Source: Anaerosphaera multitolerans (lineage in GTDB: Bacteria > Bacillota > Clostridia > Tissierellales > Peptoniphilaceae). From it: DNA of 64,000 bases. How positions within the stretch are numbered: the stretch's first letter is position 1; the number at the start of each line of letters is the position of its first letter. The notes under the pieces are model-generated. The model worked only from the letters and a program-made list of their open reading frames with translations. It did no database searches and was not told the origin of the DNA. This document shows, piece after piece, positions 7,786 to 16,449 of this stretch. The translations under genes and the position numbers were made by a program. The stretch is from NCBI RefSeq assembly GCF_004006535.1, contig NZ_RLIH01000004.1:62001-126000 (forward strand), read 5' to 3'.

Positions 7786-8508
7786 ATGAAAGAATATATC
7801 TATGGAAGAAATCCTGTAATTGAAGTATTGAAAAATAAAAGAGTGGATAAGCTATATGTTCAAAAGGGAAATTTTGAGGGCTCTATAAGAAAAATTTATG
7901 CCCTTGCTAAGGAACAGAATATTTTAATTACGGAATTAAATAAAAAAAAGCTGGATGAAATGGCCGGCGGGGGGAACCACCAAGGTGTAGTGGCTCTTGT
8001 AAGCGGATATGAATACAGGAAACTGGAAGATATTATCAAGGGAAGTTCAGGAAGACTTATAATGCTTGAAAAAATTGAAGATCCGCATAATTTAGGTGCA
8101 ATTGCACGTTCAGCTGAAGCTGCGGGATTTGACGGAATAATTATTCCAAAACACAAGTCGGTATATGTAAATGATGCAGTGTATAAAAGCTCGGCAGGTG
8201 CCATTGAAAATATTTCCGTAGTAATAGAAAACAACCTTTCAAATACCATAGAAAAGCTAAAGAAAGAGGGCTACTGGATATATGGAGCTGACATGGAGGG
8301 CAAGAATTACAATAGGGTTGATTTAAGGGGAAAGGTTTGTCTGGTAATAGGTAACGAGGGTAAGGGTCTTGGTCACAGTGTGAAAAAGAACTGCGATGAG
8401 ATTATTTCAATTCCCATGTATGGAAAGATAAATTCTTTAAATGCCTCCTGTGCAGCATCGATTTTAATGTTTGAAGTGTTAAGACAAAATGAAGAAGTTA
8501 AGATATGA
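7786..8508 (+). CDS. rlmB: 23S rRNA 2'-O-methyltransferase RlmB (TrmH family)
   Basis: SPOUT-fold methyltransferase of 240 residues, expected to methylate the 2'-OH of G2251 (E. coli numbering) in 23S rRNA. It has an N-terminal SpoU substrate-binding domain (YGRNPVIEVL), then the knotted SAM-binding motifs EDPHNLGAIARSAEAAG, VIGNEGKGL and SLNASCAASILMFEVLR. It starts two bases after thyX and overlaps yacP by 20 bases. The exact target base is inferred from family and gene context (adjacent to mrnC and yacP). Confidence 0.92.
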   Translation: MKEYIYGRNPVIEVLKNKRVDKLYVQKGNFEGSIRKIYALAKEQNILITELNKKKLDEMAGGGNHQGVVALVSGYEYRKLEDIIKGSSGRLIMLEKIEDPHNLGAIARSAEAAGFDGIIIPKHKSVYVNDAVYKSSAGAIENISVVIENNLSNTIEKLKKEGYWIYGADMEGKNYNRVDLRGKVCLVIGNEGKGLGHSVKKNCDEIISIPMYGKINSLNASCAASILMFEVLRQNEEVKI

Positions 8509-9025
8509 AAAAGATGTGGAATATCTCTTTGTTGATGGGTATAATATAATAAATTTTTGGGACAGCTTTAAAGATGACAGTATAAGCTTAGAAGATAAGC
8601 GGCTTAAACTTATGGATGTTTTAACGGAATATGCCCATATGACTACGGAGGAGATAATTTTAGTATTTGACGGTTACATGGTGAAAAAATCTCCGGGAGC
8701 TATTTATGATTATAATGGAATAACAGTGGTATTTACCAAGGAATTGGAAACGGCCGATCACTTTATAGAGCATGAGTTAAATGAAATTGGAAGAGTTAGA
8801 AAAGTAAGAGTTGCTACCTCTGACAATGTGGAACAGCAGATAATACTTTCCAGAGGTGGAAGTAGAATTTCCGCAAGGGAGTTTGAAATTGAAGTTGAAA
8901 ATTCAATGAGACGGTTGGAAGTGGAACAAAAGAACTTAAAAGAAAATGCATCAAGGGATATTTCAGCTATGGATGAGGAAAATATCAGACTCCTTAAAAA
9001 TTTCAAGAAGAATATAGGTACTTAG
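8489..9025 (+). CDS. yacP: NYN-domain endoribonuclease YacP (Rae1)
   Basis: 178-residue PIN-like NYN protein; in Bacillus, Rae1/YacP cleaves mRNA in the ribosomal A site. The opening FVDGYNIINFWD (about residues 14-25) has the acidic active-site aspartate and asparagine, and LVFDGYMVK near residue 58 adds a second. The start codon lies 20 bases inside rlmB, in a different frame, implying coupled translation. The C-terminal 40 residues are charged and likely helical. It is the last gene of the cysS cluster; in Bacillus the next gene is sigH, which is absent here. Confidence 0.9.
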   Translation: MKKLRYEKDVEYLFVDGYNIINFWDSFKDDSISLEDKRLKLMDVLTEYAHMTTEEIILVFDGYMVKKSPGAIYDYNGITVVFTKELETADHFIEHELNEIGRVRKVRVATSDNVEQQIILSRGGSRISAREFEIEVENSMRRLEVEQKNLKENASRDISAMDEENIRLLKNFKKNIGT

Positions 9026-9035
9026 TTACTACAGA

Positions 9036-9063
9036 TTGACATATATGACATTATTATTACAAT
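9036..9063 (+). promoter_or_regulatory. Promoter upstream of the SLH gene
   Basis: TTGACA (9036-9041), 16-base spacer, TACAAT (9058-9063). A second candidate, an extended -10 TGGTATAAT at 9112-9120, lies nearer the start codon. Confidence 0.55.
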
Positions 9064-9159
9064 ATATAGTTATTCTGTAACACAAATTTAAAGATATTTG
9101 CATTGGTTTCTTGGTATAATAAAAGTAGTCAAAATAGTTTAAAACAAAAGGTGAAGGCA

Positions 9160-9840
9160 ATGGGAAAGTGTAGGAAAATGCTGTTAATCCTACTGTCTCT
9201 TTTCTTTGTATTTAATTCTTCAACTGCATATGCTAAACAGTATCAAGATACTAGAAATCATTGGGCAAATGAATATATTGACAAACTTTCAGATGACGGT
9301 TTCGTATCGGGTTATGAATCTGACACCTTTAGACCTGATTCGGAAATTTCTAGAGTTGAGTTTTACAAAATCGTCAATTCCATGGCAAATTTAAAAAAGA
9401 CTTATACTGTAACTTTTGCAGACGTATCCACTTCAGATTGGTTTTATAAAGACGTGTCCAAAGCTATAAAGGCAGGTTACTTAACTCCAACTACTGGGAA
9501 TTTAAATCCCAACAATCCCATAAGCAGACAGGAAGTAATGGGGATTTTAGGATATATGTATAAGTTAAAGCCAAATACAAGTGTATTAAAACAATTTAGT
9601 GATGCTTCTAAAATAAGCGAAGATAATAAAGGTTATGTGGGTGCACTTGTAAATGCCGGAATAGTAAGCGGCGATTCTGGACAATTAAGACCTAACGATG
9701 GAATTTCAAGAGCGGAAGCTTGTAAAATAATTTACTTGTTAATTTATGGAAACGGCAATGTCAACGGATATGGACTTCCAGCGGAGAGAGTGGTAGTAGA
9801 CAGCAAAATCAAGTTCGGGGATCAAAATCTCTATAATTAA
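9160..9840 (+). CDS. Exported S-layer homology (SLH) domain protein
   Basis: 226-residue secreted protein made almost wholly of three SLH repeats after a signal peptide (GKCRKMLLILLSLFFVF, ending near STAYA). The repeats begin at about residues 30, 88 and 150, with the typical pattern HWANEYIDKL, GYESDTFRPDSEISR, then FADVSTSDWFYKD, LNPNNPISRQE, then GQLRPNDGISRAEA. SLH domains bind pyruvylated secondary wall polymers at the surface. There is no catalytic domain, so it may be a small S-layer or scaffolding protein. The ATG at 9160 gives a proper signal peptide; the longer reading frame from TTG 9103 would bury it. Confidence 0.85.
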   Translation: MGKCRKMLLILLSLFFVFNSSTAYAKQYQDTRNHWANEYIDKLSDDGFVSGYESDTFRPDSEISRVEFYKIVNSMANLKKTYTVTFADVSTSDWFYKDVSKAIKAGYLTPTTGNLNPNNPISRQEVMGILGYMYKLKPNTSVLKQFSDASKISEDNKGYVGALVNAGIVSGDSGQLRPNDGISRAEACKIIYLLIYGNGNVNGYGLPAERVVVDSKIKFGDQNLYN

Positions 9841-9876
9841 GAGGAGCACTACAGTTATGTGTAGGGGCTCTTTTTA
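9839..9876 (+). terminator. Terminator after the SLH gene
   Basis: Imperfect stem: AAGAG and CTACA on the left pair with TGTAG and GGCTCTT on the right, followed by a T run. Confidence 0.6.
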
Positions 9877-9931
9877 ATTGGATAAAATCAAAGGCTTCAA
9901 GGTTTTTTAAATTTATCTTTAATAAGTGCTG

Positions 9932-9940
9932 TGTTATAAT
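9932..9940 (+). promoter_or_regulatory. Extended -10 promoter for the DUF5711 gene
   Basis: TGTTATAAT is a TGn extended -10 hexamer, 18 bases before the ATG; no clear -35 box is seen. Confidence 0.45.
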
Positions 9941-9957
9941 ATTTTTGGAGGTAGCAA

Positions 9958-11022
9958 ATGGCACAGAAATATTTTAAACCTATTTTAATAGGAGTGGTTG
10001 CTCTTATTGTACTGTTTCTATTTGTAAACAGGGCCACAAATCAGGAAAAGGAAATAATAGAGGATAAGACTTTAGATATTACGGAAAATGCCAAAGATTT
10101 TCACTTAAGTACTAATGGAATGATGATTTTTGATGGTAAAAAACTTTACTTCTGTGATAAGAATTTTGATTTTTTAAAAAGTGTCAGTTCCAAGGATAGA
10201 GAGTTGGAAGTGTTTTTTGACAATAATTACGCCTTTTTATATGATGCGGATTTAAAAAAGGTTTTTGAATATAAGGATACGGGAGAACTGTTAAATACCA
10301 TAACGTTAGATGAAAATCTCTACAATGTAAAGTATTTAAATAAAAATATAGTCTTTCACATGAAAGGCGACGGAGATGAAGTGCTGAGTATATTACGCAG
10401 TGATGGCAGCCTTGAGGAAATATATAGAAGTTCAAATGCAATAATGAGCTTTGACGTCTATGATGAATCTACCTTTGCTGTAGCAGAGCTGGAGCTTGAT
10501 GCAACGGGTTATAAAAGTATTTTAAATGCAAGAGGTTATAATAATTTAAGTACAGAGGAGTTTAACAGCGAGGGAGCCCTTTGCGTATTTACTACTAAAA
10601 ATGAAGTTTTAATGGTTACGGATAAAAATATGTATGTGTTTGGCAACGATGAAACTAAACATATAGAAGTTCCCAATGTTACAGACGTATTAATAAAGGA
10701 GAGAAGCATCTACCTTCTTCACAGTGGAATTCTTTCAAAGTATAATTTTAACTTAGAGGAACAGTCCAAACAGGTTCTAGCTGCCAATGTAAATCACTTG
10801 GCACAGATTGCAAATTCAGTTTATGCCTATGGGAATAGCGACATAGGAGGAGATTTGGGAAAGAAATCTCAATTTTATAAAAGACTTGGATTTTCAGCCG
10901 ATGAAATAAAAATATTCGGAGTAACTATTGGAACTTTAAAAAATGGAAGAATTAGAACTTTTAAAATAGTAAATAAGAGAAGTTTAACCAGTGAAAGTAC
11001 CCCGGTGGGAGCTGAGGAATAA
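9958..11022 (+). CDS. DUF5711-like membrane-anchored protein
   Basis: 354 residues: a short N-terminus, one membrane segment (about residues 8-24, ILIGVVALIVLFLFV), then an extracytoplasmic region of repeated beta-rich units with the look of a propeller. Repeats of the type DGKKLYFCDKN, NAYAFLYDAD and KNEVLMVTDKNMYVFG recur about every 40 residues. This matches the DUF5711 pattern as I remember it; no enzymatic motif is visible. It precedes the MscS gene with a one-base overlap (TAATGG), so the two are co-translated, suggesting an envelope role. Function unknown. Confidence 0.7.
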   Translation: MAQKYFKPILIGVVALIVLFLFVNRATNQEKEIIEDKTLDITENAKDFHLSTNGMMIFDGKKLYFCDKNFDFLKSVSSKDRELEVFFDNNYAFLYDADLKKVFEYKDTGELLNTITLDENLYNVKYLNKNIVFHMKGDGDEVLSILRSDGSLEEIYRSSNAIMSFDVYDESTFAVAELELDATGYKSILNARGYNNLSTEEFNSEGALCVFTTKNEVLMVTDKNMYVFGNDETKHIEVPNVTDVLIKERSIYLLHSGILSKYNFNLEEQSKQVLAANVNHLAQIANSVYAYGNSDIGGDLGKKSQFYKRLGFSADEIKIFGVTIGTLKNGRIRTFKIVNKRSLTSESTPVGAEE

Positions 11023-11837
11023 TGGAGTTTTTAGACGTACTTTATCAATATATAGTTGAACATGAATTTTTAGGGAAAATTATAAATGTGGCAGTAGTCA
11101 TAGTCTTTGCATTAATTCTTTCGAAAATTATGACTTATTTAATAGATAGAAACTTAAGTTTGGAGGAAGTAAAGAAGAAAAATTCCTATATGCGAATAGT
11201 AACCATAATGAACTTGGTGAGAAACATTGGAAAGATTGTAATATTTTTCTTGGCCATAACTATTTCCTTAGACATTTTAGGAGTAAATACAACGCCAATA
11301 ATCGCAGCTTTTAGCGTTGGTTCTTTGGCAATATCCTTTGGAGCTCAAAGTCTTATAAAGGATATAATAAACGGCTTTTTTATAATTTTGGAAGACCAGT
11401 ACAGAGTGGGAGACTTAGTGGAAATACTGGACTATCAGGGGTACGTTGAAGAATTTGGACTTAGAAGTACTCTTTTAAGGGATTTTAATGGCGAAGTTCA
11501 TATTATTCCCAATGGGAAAATAGAAATAGTTACCAATAAACAAAAGGGAAGAGCCAGAGCGAAGGTGGTTTTATCTTTAGACCTTGAGGAAGATCCCAGA
11601 AAGATTGTGGATTTAATAAAAACTAGAATTTCCTTTTTGGAAAAAGACTACAGAGTTTTAGAAGGACCAAGTGTTTGGGGAGTTACGAATAATACTGATA
11701 GAGGCTATGAAATCACCATATCTGCCAATGTAATATCAGGAGAGCAGTTTAAGGTGGAATATGAAATAAGAGAAGAAATGGTGGAAATGTTTAGGGAAAA
11801 TAATATAAAACTTCCGGAAATAAGAGTTAGGAGGTAA
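11022..11837 (+). CDS. mscS: Small-conductance mechanosensitive channel, MscS family
   Basis: 271-residue MscS-type channel that releases solutes on osmotic downshift. Membrane segments lie at about residues 19-40, 62-85 and 90-112. The pore-lining helix region AAFSVGSLAISFGAQSLIKDIINGF has the glycine/alanine packing pattern of TM3. The cytoplasmic beta domain follows, with VGDLVEILDYQGYVEEFGLRSTLLRDFNGEV. The start overlaps the preceding stop. It is followed two bases later by the DUF951 gene, so DUF5711-mscS-DUF951 form one unit ended by a strong terminator. Confidence 0.93.
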   Translation: MEFLDVLYQYIVEHEFLGKIINVAVVIVFALILSKIMTYLIDRNLSLEEVKKKNSYMRIVTIMNLVRNIGKIVIFFLAITISLDILGVNTTPIIAAFSVGSLAISFGAQSLIKDIINGFFIILEDQYRVGDLVEILDYQGYVEEFGLRSTLLRDFNGEVHIIPNGKIEIVTNKQKGRARAKVVLSLDLEEDPRKIVDLIKTRISFLEKDYRVLEGPSVWGVTNNTDRGYEITISANVISGEQFKVEYEIREEMVEMFRENNIKLPEIRVRR

Positions 11838-11839
11838 GT

Positions 11840-12064
11840 ATGCTGGTATATGAATTAGGAGATGTAGTTACATTAAAAAAAGGTCATCCCTGTGGAGAAA
11901 ATAAATGGGAAATTATGAGGACAGGCGTGGATATTAAACTGAAGTGCCTGGGTTGTGAAAGACAGATTTGGCTAAGCAGAATGGAATTTGAAAAACGAGT
12001 TAGAAAAATAAAAGAGGGCGAAAAATTTGTCAGTATAGTACATCATAAAAAAGAAGAGGCCTAA
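11840..12064 (+). CDS. DUF951 family small protein
   Basis: 74-residue protein with the DUF951 layout: DVVTLKKGHPCGENKWEIMRTGVDIKLKCLGC (two cysteine-containing loops that may bind zinc), then IWLSRMEFEKRVRKI. Function unknown; the fold is probably an SH3-like barrel. It follows mscS by two bases with GGAGGTAAGT as ribosome binding site. In many clostridia a DUF951 gene is found close to rpsF; here a minus-strand block separates the two. Confidence 0.85.
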   Translation: MLVYELGDVVTLKKGHPCGENKWEIMRTGVDIKLKCLGCERQIWLSRMEFEKRVRKIKEGEKFVSIVHHKKEEA

Positions 12065-12077
12065 TAATTTTAGATAT

Positions 12078-12103
12078 AACCGAAGAGCAATCTTCGGTTT
12101 TTT
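12078..12103 (+). terminator. Strong terminator after the mscS operon
   Basis: AACCGAAGA and TCTTCGGTT form a 9-bp stem with a GCAA tetraloop, followed by T100-103. Confidence 0.92.
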
Positions 12104-12192
12104 AATAGGGTAGAATTTTAAAGAAGTTGAAATACCAAAGATAAAGAAAGGGAAAATTCTATAAAGGAAAACAACTCCAAAATAAATTTAGA

Positions 12193-12229
12193 TTCAGGCT
12201 GTTGACAATGAAATTGTCAACAGCCTGAA
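12193..12229 (-). terminator. 17-bp perfect palindrome ending the ABC operon
   Basis: TTCAGGCTGTTGACAAT and its exact complement flank a 3-base loop, 27 bases beyond the stop of the last minus-strand gene. The T tract on the minus strand is weak (TCTAAATTTATTTT). Likely a terminator; it also marks one edge of the accessory block. The remainder of 12104-12255 shows nothing else. Confidence 0.65.
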
Positions 12230-12255
12230 GAAAGTCTAAGCTACTCTTAATCAAT

Positions 12256-13035
12256 CTAATTATTATTATTTGAACTATCCTCTTTCCAGTATAGGGTCTT
12301 ATTTTCCAATAAGTTAAACATTTCATATAGAAATAGTCCTATAAAACTGAGTACAATTACAGAAGAAAGTATCATACTTATATCATAAGTTTCACTTCCT
12401 AATGTTAGAAGATAACCTAAACCAGCTTTTGCTCCTATCATTTCACCGATTACTGCTCCTGTTACTGCTTGTGTAATTGCCAACTTAATTCCTGACATCA
12501 ACATTTCGAAAGAATATGGTAATTCAATTTTAAAGAAAATTTGTAGTTTAGTAGCATTTAATACTTTCATTAAATTATATATATTTTTATCAATTGTTCT
12601 AATGGCAAGAACCTGATTAATCATTATTGGGAACATAACTACAAGTATTACTAAAACTACTTTAGATTCAATGCCTAAACCTAACCAAAGAATAAAAAGA
12701 GGTGCTAAGGAAATTTTAGGTGCAGTTTGTAATATTATTACAAAAGGCATTATAAGACGTTCAACTAATTGGATTTTCGCCATTATATATCCTAGAATTA
12801 ATCCTAAGACGATTCCAATAGCAGTTCCTAGGAAAATCTCTTTTAAAGTTATAAGAATATGAGGAATAATAGTCCCAGAGCTAAAGAGTTTAATAATATA
12901 TCCTAGAAGCGCACGTGGACTAGGCAATAAATAGGATGGAATATTAAAAACTTTAATTGATAGCTCCCAAAGTAATAAAATAATTGGAAGCACAGCAATA
13001 GGTAGTATAAATTTTTTGTATTTTTGATAAAACAT
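12256..13035 (-). CDS. ABC transporter permease, SsuC/ThiX type (first of two)
   Basis: 259-residue BPD-type permease with about six membrane segments. The cytoplasmic EAA loop lies near residue 158 (LMKVLNATKLQIFFKIELPYSFE), where the ATPase docks. It has the SsuC/TauC/ThiX features LPSPRALLGYIIKLF and APLFILWLGLGIESK. It is the last gene of the operon, 25 bases after the binding protein, with AAGGGG upstream. It is a homologue of the permease at 14897-15682, which suggests a heterodimeric channel. Substrate class is inferred from the NMT1-type binding protein and the phosphorylase. Confidence 0.9.
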   Translation of the reverse strand: MFYQKYKKFILPIAVLPIILLLWELSIKVFNIPSYLLPSPRALLGYIIKLFSSGTIIPHILITLKEIFLGTAIGIVLGLILGYIMAKIQLVERLIMPFVIILQTAPKISLAPLFILWLGLGIESKVVLVILVVMFPIMINQVLAIRTIDKNIYNLMKVLNATKLQIFFKIELPYSFEMLMSGIKLAITQAVTGAVIGEMIGAKAGLGYLLTLGSETYDISMILSSVIVLSFIGLFLYEMFNLLENKTLYWKEDSSNNNN

Positions 13036-13060
13036 ACATATAACCCCTTAGTTCAAAGTT

Positions 13061-14089
13061 TTATTCATATATTAAATCTGATGCAGGGAAAATTGAATCA
13101 ATAATTTCATATTCTTTTGAAACGGAAATTAAATTATCCCAACGACTTAAGTCAGAAGCTCCTATTCCATTTTCTTTAGTATAATCACTTTGCCATAGAT
13201 AAGGAATAAAGACTTCATTTATTATTTTTATACTTATATCTCGTTTATCCGATGCTGTTGTGGCATGTTGCTCTATTGACAAGTCTACAGCTTCTTCAAC
13301 ATTTCCATCTATTATATACTCAATACTTTTGTTAAGAGCTTTTTTAAATCCTTTTATTATTTCTGGGTTTTCTTCAATATACTTATCACTACTTATCAGT
13401 ACATTTCCAAAAGAAGGCAGATAATCATCAGATCTAAATTCACTAGCAGCAAAACCCGATTCATTTAATTCTATTGTACGTAACATACTGAACACTATAG
13501 CATCTACTTCTTTAGTAGTAAGTGCGTTTAGTATTGCTCCAGTGCCTATAATTTCAACAGATACGTCATCTAAAGATAAGCCGTTCTTAGATAATAATAC
13601 TTGCAGTTGAATATAGTTTGGACTGCCATAACTGGTTACAGCTATTTTTTTACCTGCTAAATCAGAAGGTTCTTTTATATCTGAGTCAGTAGGAAATATT
13701 GTTGCACCTAGACCGTTCTGATATGTAGTATGTATTACTTTAGCTGGAATATCTTGAGATTTTGCTAAAATTACTGAATCTGCATTAGGAAAACCAAATT
13801 CCACATTCCCTGCTGCCACATTTTTAACTATATCTGCAGCTGCAGCATAGTAAAATTCTACATTTAAGCCTTCTTCTGCAAAAAAGCCCTTTTCTTGAGC
13901 TAAGTATAATGGAGCATAATAAGGTACTGCTGCACCATCAATTTGAATAGAGACAGTGGTCAATTCATCCTTTGTGGTCTCCTCAGTTTTGTTTTCCTTA
14001 GTTTCATTACTTGAACACGCAACTAATAAAATCATTGATAAAAGTAATAAACTTAAAATTTTAAGAGTTGCCTTTCGATTTAAATTCAT
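13061..14089 (-). CDS. ABC substrate-binding lipoprotein, NMT1/THI5 type
   Basis: 342-residue lipoprotein: signal peptide with lipobox LVACSS (lipidated cysteine near residue 25), then an NMT1/THI5-like periplasmic-binding fold. AAVPYYAPLYLAQEKGFFAEEGLNVEF is the hallmark opening of the family that binds pyrimidine precursors, riboflavin, taurine or nitrate. Other typical segments are FGFPNADSVILAKSQ, DLAGKKIAVTSYGSP and EVDAIVFSM. It starts by ATGA overlap with the phosphorylase stop and has AAGGAGG. The ligand is not predictable from sequence; the coupled uridine-phosphorylase-like gene hints at a nucleoside or pyrimidine. Confidence 0.88.
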   Translation of the reverse strand: MNLNRKATLKILSLLLLSMILLVACSSNETKENKTEETTKDELTTVSIQIDGAAVPYYAPLYLAQEKGFFAEEGLNVEFYYAAAADIVKNVAAGNVEFGFPNADSVILAKSQDIPAKVIHTTYQNGLGATIFPTDSDIKEPSDLAGKKIAVTSYGSPNYIQLQVLLSKNGLSLDDVSVEIIGTGAILNALTTKEVDAIVFSMLRTIELNESGFAASEFRSDDYLPSFGNVLISSDKYIEENPEIIKGFKKALNKSIEYIIDGNVEEAVDLSIEQHATTASDKRDISIKIINEVFIPYLWQSDYTKENGIGASDLSRWDNLISVSKEYEIIDSIFPASDLIYE

Positions 14090-14883
14090 ATAAATTCCTC
14101 CTTGATAATATATTTATTATTAAGTAAAACTGCGCTATCTAAGGCAATTTTACATAATTTCTCCTGAATTTCATCAAAATCGAGAATCCATTCATCTGTA
14201 ATTCTATTACAATGTACGGCACAGATACTGCCTGTAAATATATTAAATATAGAACCCAAAGTGAATATAGTTTCTGATTCCATTTCTAGATTTAAAACAT
14301 TTAAGTTCTTATAATCTTCAATTAAAGTGGGTTTAAAAAATTTTTTCCCATAAGAAGGTCTTCCTTGACCGGCAAAAAAAGATCCCACAGAAGCACAAAT
14401 TCCTTTCCAGATAGTTACTTCATTGTTAATTCCAGCTTTAATTAGACTTTCGACAACTTCAAAAGAAGATATGGCAGGAAATTCAATTGGAGCATAAAAG
14501 TTTGATGATCCTCCCTTTCGTATTGCTCCTGTATTGATAATAAAATCTCCACATGAAATATGTTCTTGAATTGCGCCTGTACCACCAACGCGAATTAGAG
14601 CTTTTGCTCCAAGTTCTATTAGTTCAATTACTGCTATTTCTGTTGAAGCAGCACCTATACCTGTGGAACATACGCTTATAGGAACTCCATTATATTTTCC
14701 TGTACCTACTACATATTCTCTATTTTTTGATACTATAGTAAATTCATCAAAGATACTTTTAAACATATTGACTCTTGAAGGGTCCCCTGGTAATAGTACA
14801 ATTTTTGCAATATCACTTTCAGTACACATAAGGTGAGGGGCTTTTCCTTCATATTTAGGTGATGAAGCTGAGGTTGTTTTCAT
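14086..14883 (-). CDS. Uridine phosphorylase-like nucleoside phosphorylase
   Basis: 265-residue PNP_UDP_1 family enzyme that cleaves a nucleoside with phosphate to base plus ribose-1-phosphate. Seen: LLPGDPSRV (phosphate loop), CSTGIGAASTEIAV, RVGGTGAIQ (conserved arginine; one E. coli Udp threonine is Gly here), AGQGRPSYG, and NLEMESE, the ribose-binding Glu-Met-Glu. The Gln-x-Arg in AGQGRP corresponds to the uracil-contacting Gln166/Arg168 of E. coli Udp, favouring a pyrimidine. The ATG at 14883 has AGAAAGGA; the longer frame to 14940 runs into the permease. It lies between permease and binding-protein genes, unusual for such an enzyme. Confidence 0.85.
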   Translation of the reverse strand: MKTTSASSPKYEGKAPHLMCTESDIAKIVLLPGDPSRVNMFKSIFDEFTIVSKNREYVVGTGKYNGVPISVCSTGIGAASTEIAVIELIELGAKALIRVGGTGAIQEHISCGDFIINTGAIRKGGSSNFYAPIEFPAISSFEVVESLIKAGINNEVTIWKGICASVGSFFAGQGRPSYGKKFFKPTLIEDYKNLNVLNLEMESETIFTLGSIFNIFTGSICAVHCNRITDEWILDFDEIQEKLCKIALDSAVLLNNKYIIKEEFI

Positions 14884-14896
14884 ATAAAATTCCTTT

Positions 14897-15682
14897 CTAA
14901 AATGTTTTTGACTCATGCCAATATAATAATTTATTTTCAATTAATGCTATTAATTCATAAGTTATTACTCCCACAACTATAGTAACAACAATCCCAGCAA
15001 TGAGCATTGGAGTATTATAAGTAGAAGAAGCATAAGTTAAAATATAGCCCAAACCTTGTTTTCCGCTAATCCACTCTGCAACAATAGCTCCTATTACAGC
15101 TTGTACTATTCCTATTTTAAAGCTTGAAAACAAAGCTGGTAATGAATAGGGTAGTTCCAATTGAAATAAAATTTGACTGGGGGAACTTTTTAATATTTTC
15201 ATTAGATTTCTAGAATCTTCAGGAATAGAATCAATGCCGGTAATAATTCCCATCATGACGGGGAAAATAACCATTGAAACAATTAAGATTATTTTAGAGA
15301 CAAGACCTATTCCAAACCAAATTACAAATAGAGGTACTAAAGCAATTTTAGGAGCTGTTTGTGCAAAAACTAAGTATGGCATTAATGCATATTTTAAAGT
15401 TGAGGATTTTACAATAAAATACCCCAGCACAATTCCTAAAAAAGCTCCAATTATAAATCCTATTATTACCTCCATACTAGTAACTAGTAAATGTGGATAG
15501 ATTGTACCACTTGAAAACAATTCTAAGAGTTGCTCCATAACTATTCCAGGACTAGGTAGGACGTAAGTTGGAACATTTGATATTTTTACGTATAAGTGCC
15601 AAATTATAATAAAGAATAGAATGGATATGATATATTCTCCCATGGAATTTATTATTCTTTTAAATTTATAATTTTTCTTCAC
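14897..15682 (-). CDS. ABC transporter permease, SsuC/ThiX type (second of two)
   Basis: 261-residue permease with about six membrane segments, homologous to the one at 12256-13035. It shares LPSPGIVMEQLLELFSSGTI, FAQTAPKIALVPLFVIWFGIGL and the EAA-type loop NLMKILKSSPSQILFQLELPYSLPA. The start is GTG at 15682, overlapping the ATPase stop as GTGA. Two divergent permeases with one ATPase and one binding protein imply a heterodimeric membrane domain, or two alternative transporters sharing the ATPase. It is translationally coupled to the ATPase gene. Confidence 0.9.
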   Translation of the reverse strand: MKKNYKFKRIINSMGEYIISILFFIIIWHLYVKISNVPTYVLPSPGIVMEQLLELFSSGTIYPHLLVTSMEVIIGFIIGAFLGIVLGYFIVKSSTLKYALMPYLVFAQTAPKIALVPLFVIWFGIGLVSKIILIVSMVIFPVMMGIITGIDSIPEDSRNLMKILKSSPSQILFQLELPYSLPALFSSFKIGIVQAVIGAIVAEWISGKQGLGYILTYASSTYNTPMLIAGIVVTIVVGVITYELIALIENKLLYWHESKTF

Positions 15683-16428
15683 CCTATCATCTCCCTTAAA
15701 TATTGGTTATATTTAGAAAATTGCTCACTATTTCTGGTGTTTTCATCTCTAGGCCTTGGAAGATCAATATTAACTATTTCCTTTATCCTTCCAGGACGTG
15801 GAGACATAACTATTACTTTGTCAGAAAGGAAAACTGCTTCTTCAATGCTGTGGGTAACAAATAAAACTGTTTTTTTTGTTTTGTCCCATATTTTTAAGAG
15901 CTCAATATTCAAGTGATCTCTAGTTATAGCATCTAAAGCACCAAAAGGTTCGTCCATTAATAGCATAGGGGCATCATAAGACAGAGCTCTAACAATAGAT
16001 ACTCTTTGTTTCATACCGCCTGAAAGTTCTCTTGGAAGAGAGTCTTTAAAGTCCTCTAAACCTGCGAGTTCTAAAAGCTCATCTAATTTTTTATAATTAT
16101 CTTCTGTTTCAATTTTTTTAATTTTTAATGGGAAACCTGCATTTTCTCTAACATTTTTCCATGGTAATAAAACAGAATCTTGAAATACAAAACCTAATTC
16201 AGGATTTTCACCTCCAGAATATGTAAGAGTTCCAGTCGTTGGTTTATCAAGTCCGCCTATAATTCTTAATAAAGTAGATTTTCCGCAACCGGAAGGTCCT
16301 ATTATAGAAATAAATTCACCTTTATAAATATCTAAGTTAATATCTGAAAGAGCCACTGTATCATCTTTAAGTAAATTGTGGTAGGTTTTTCCTATATTTT
16401 TGGCACTAAAACTAATTTCATTAATCAT
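15679..16428 (-). CDS. ABC transporter ATP-binding protein, SsuB/TauB/ThiZ type
   Basis: 249-residue nucleotide-binding subunit that energises the importer. Walker A is GPSGCGKST (about residues 43-51), the Q loop is VFQDSVLLPWKNV, the signature is LSGGMKQRVSIVRAL, Walker B is LLMDEPFGALDA and the switch histidine is in FVTHSIEEA. The ATG at 16428 has GGAGG five bases upstream; an in-frame TTG at 16440 overlaps that site and is rejected. It is the first transporter gene after the IclR regulator, 21 bases downstream. Confidence 0.95.
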   Translation of the reverse strand: MINEISFSAKNIGKTYHNLLKDDTVALSDINLDIYKGEFISIIGPSGCGKSTLLRIIGGLDKPTTGTLTYSGGENPELGFVFQDSVLLPWKNVRENAGFPLKIKKIETEDNYKKLDELLELAGLEDFKDSLPRELSGGMKQRVSIVRALSYDAPMLLMDEPFGALDAITRDHLNIELLKIWDKTKKTVLFVTHSIEEAVFLSDKVIVMSPRPGRIKEIVNIDLPRPRDENTRNSEQFSKYNQYLREMIG

Positions 16429-16449
16429 AAATACCTCCAAATAAAATTA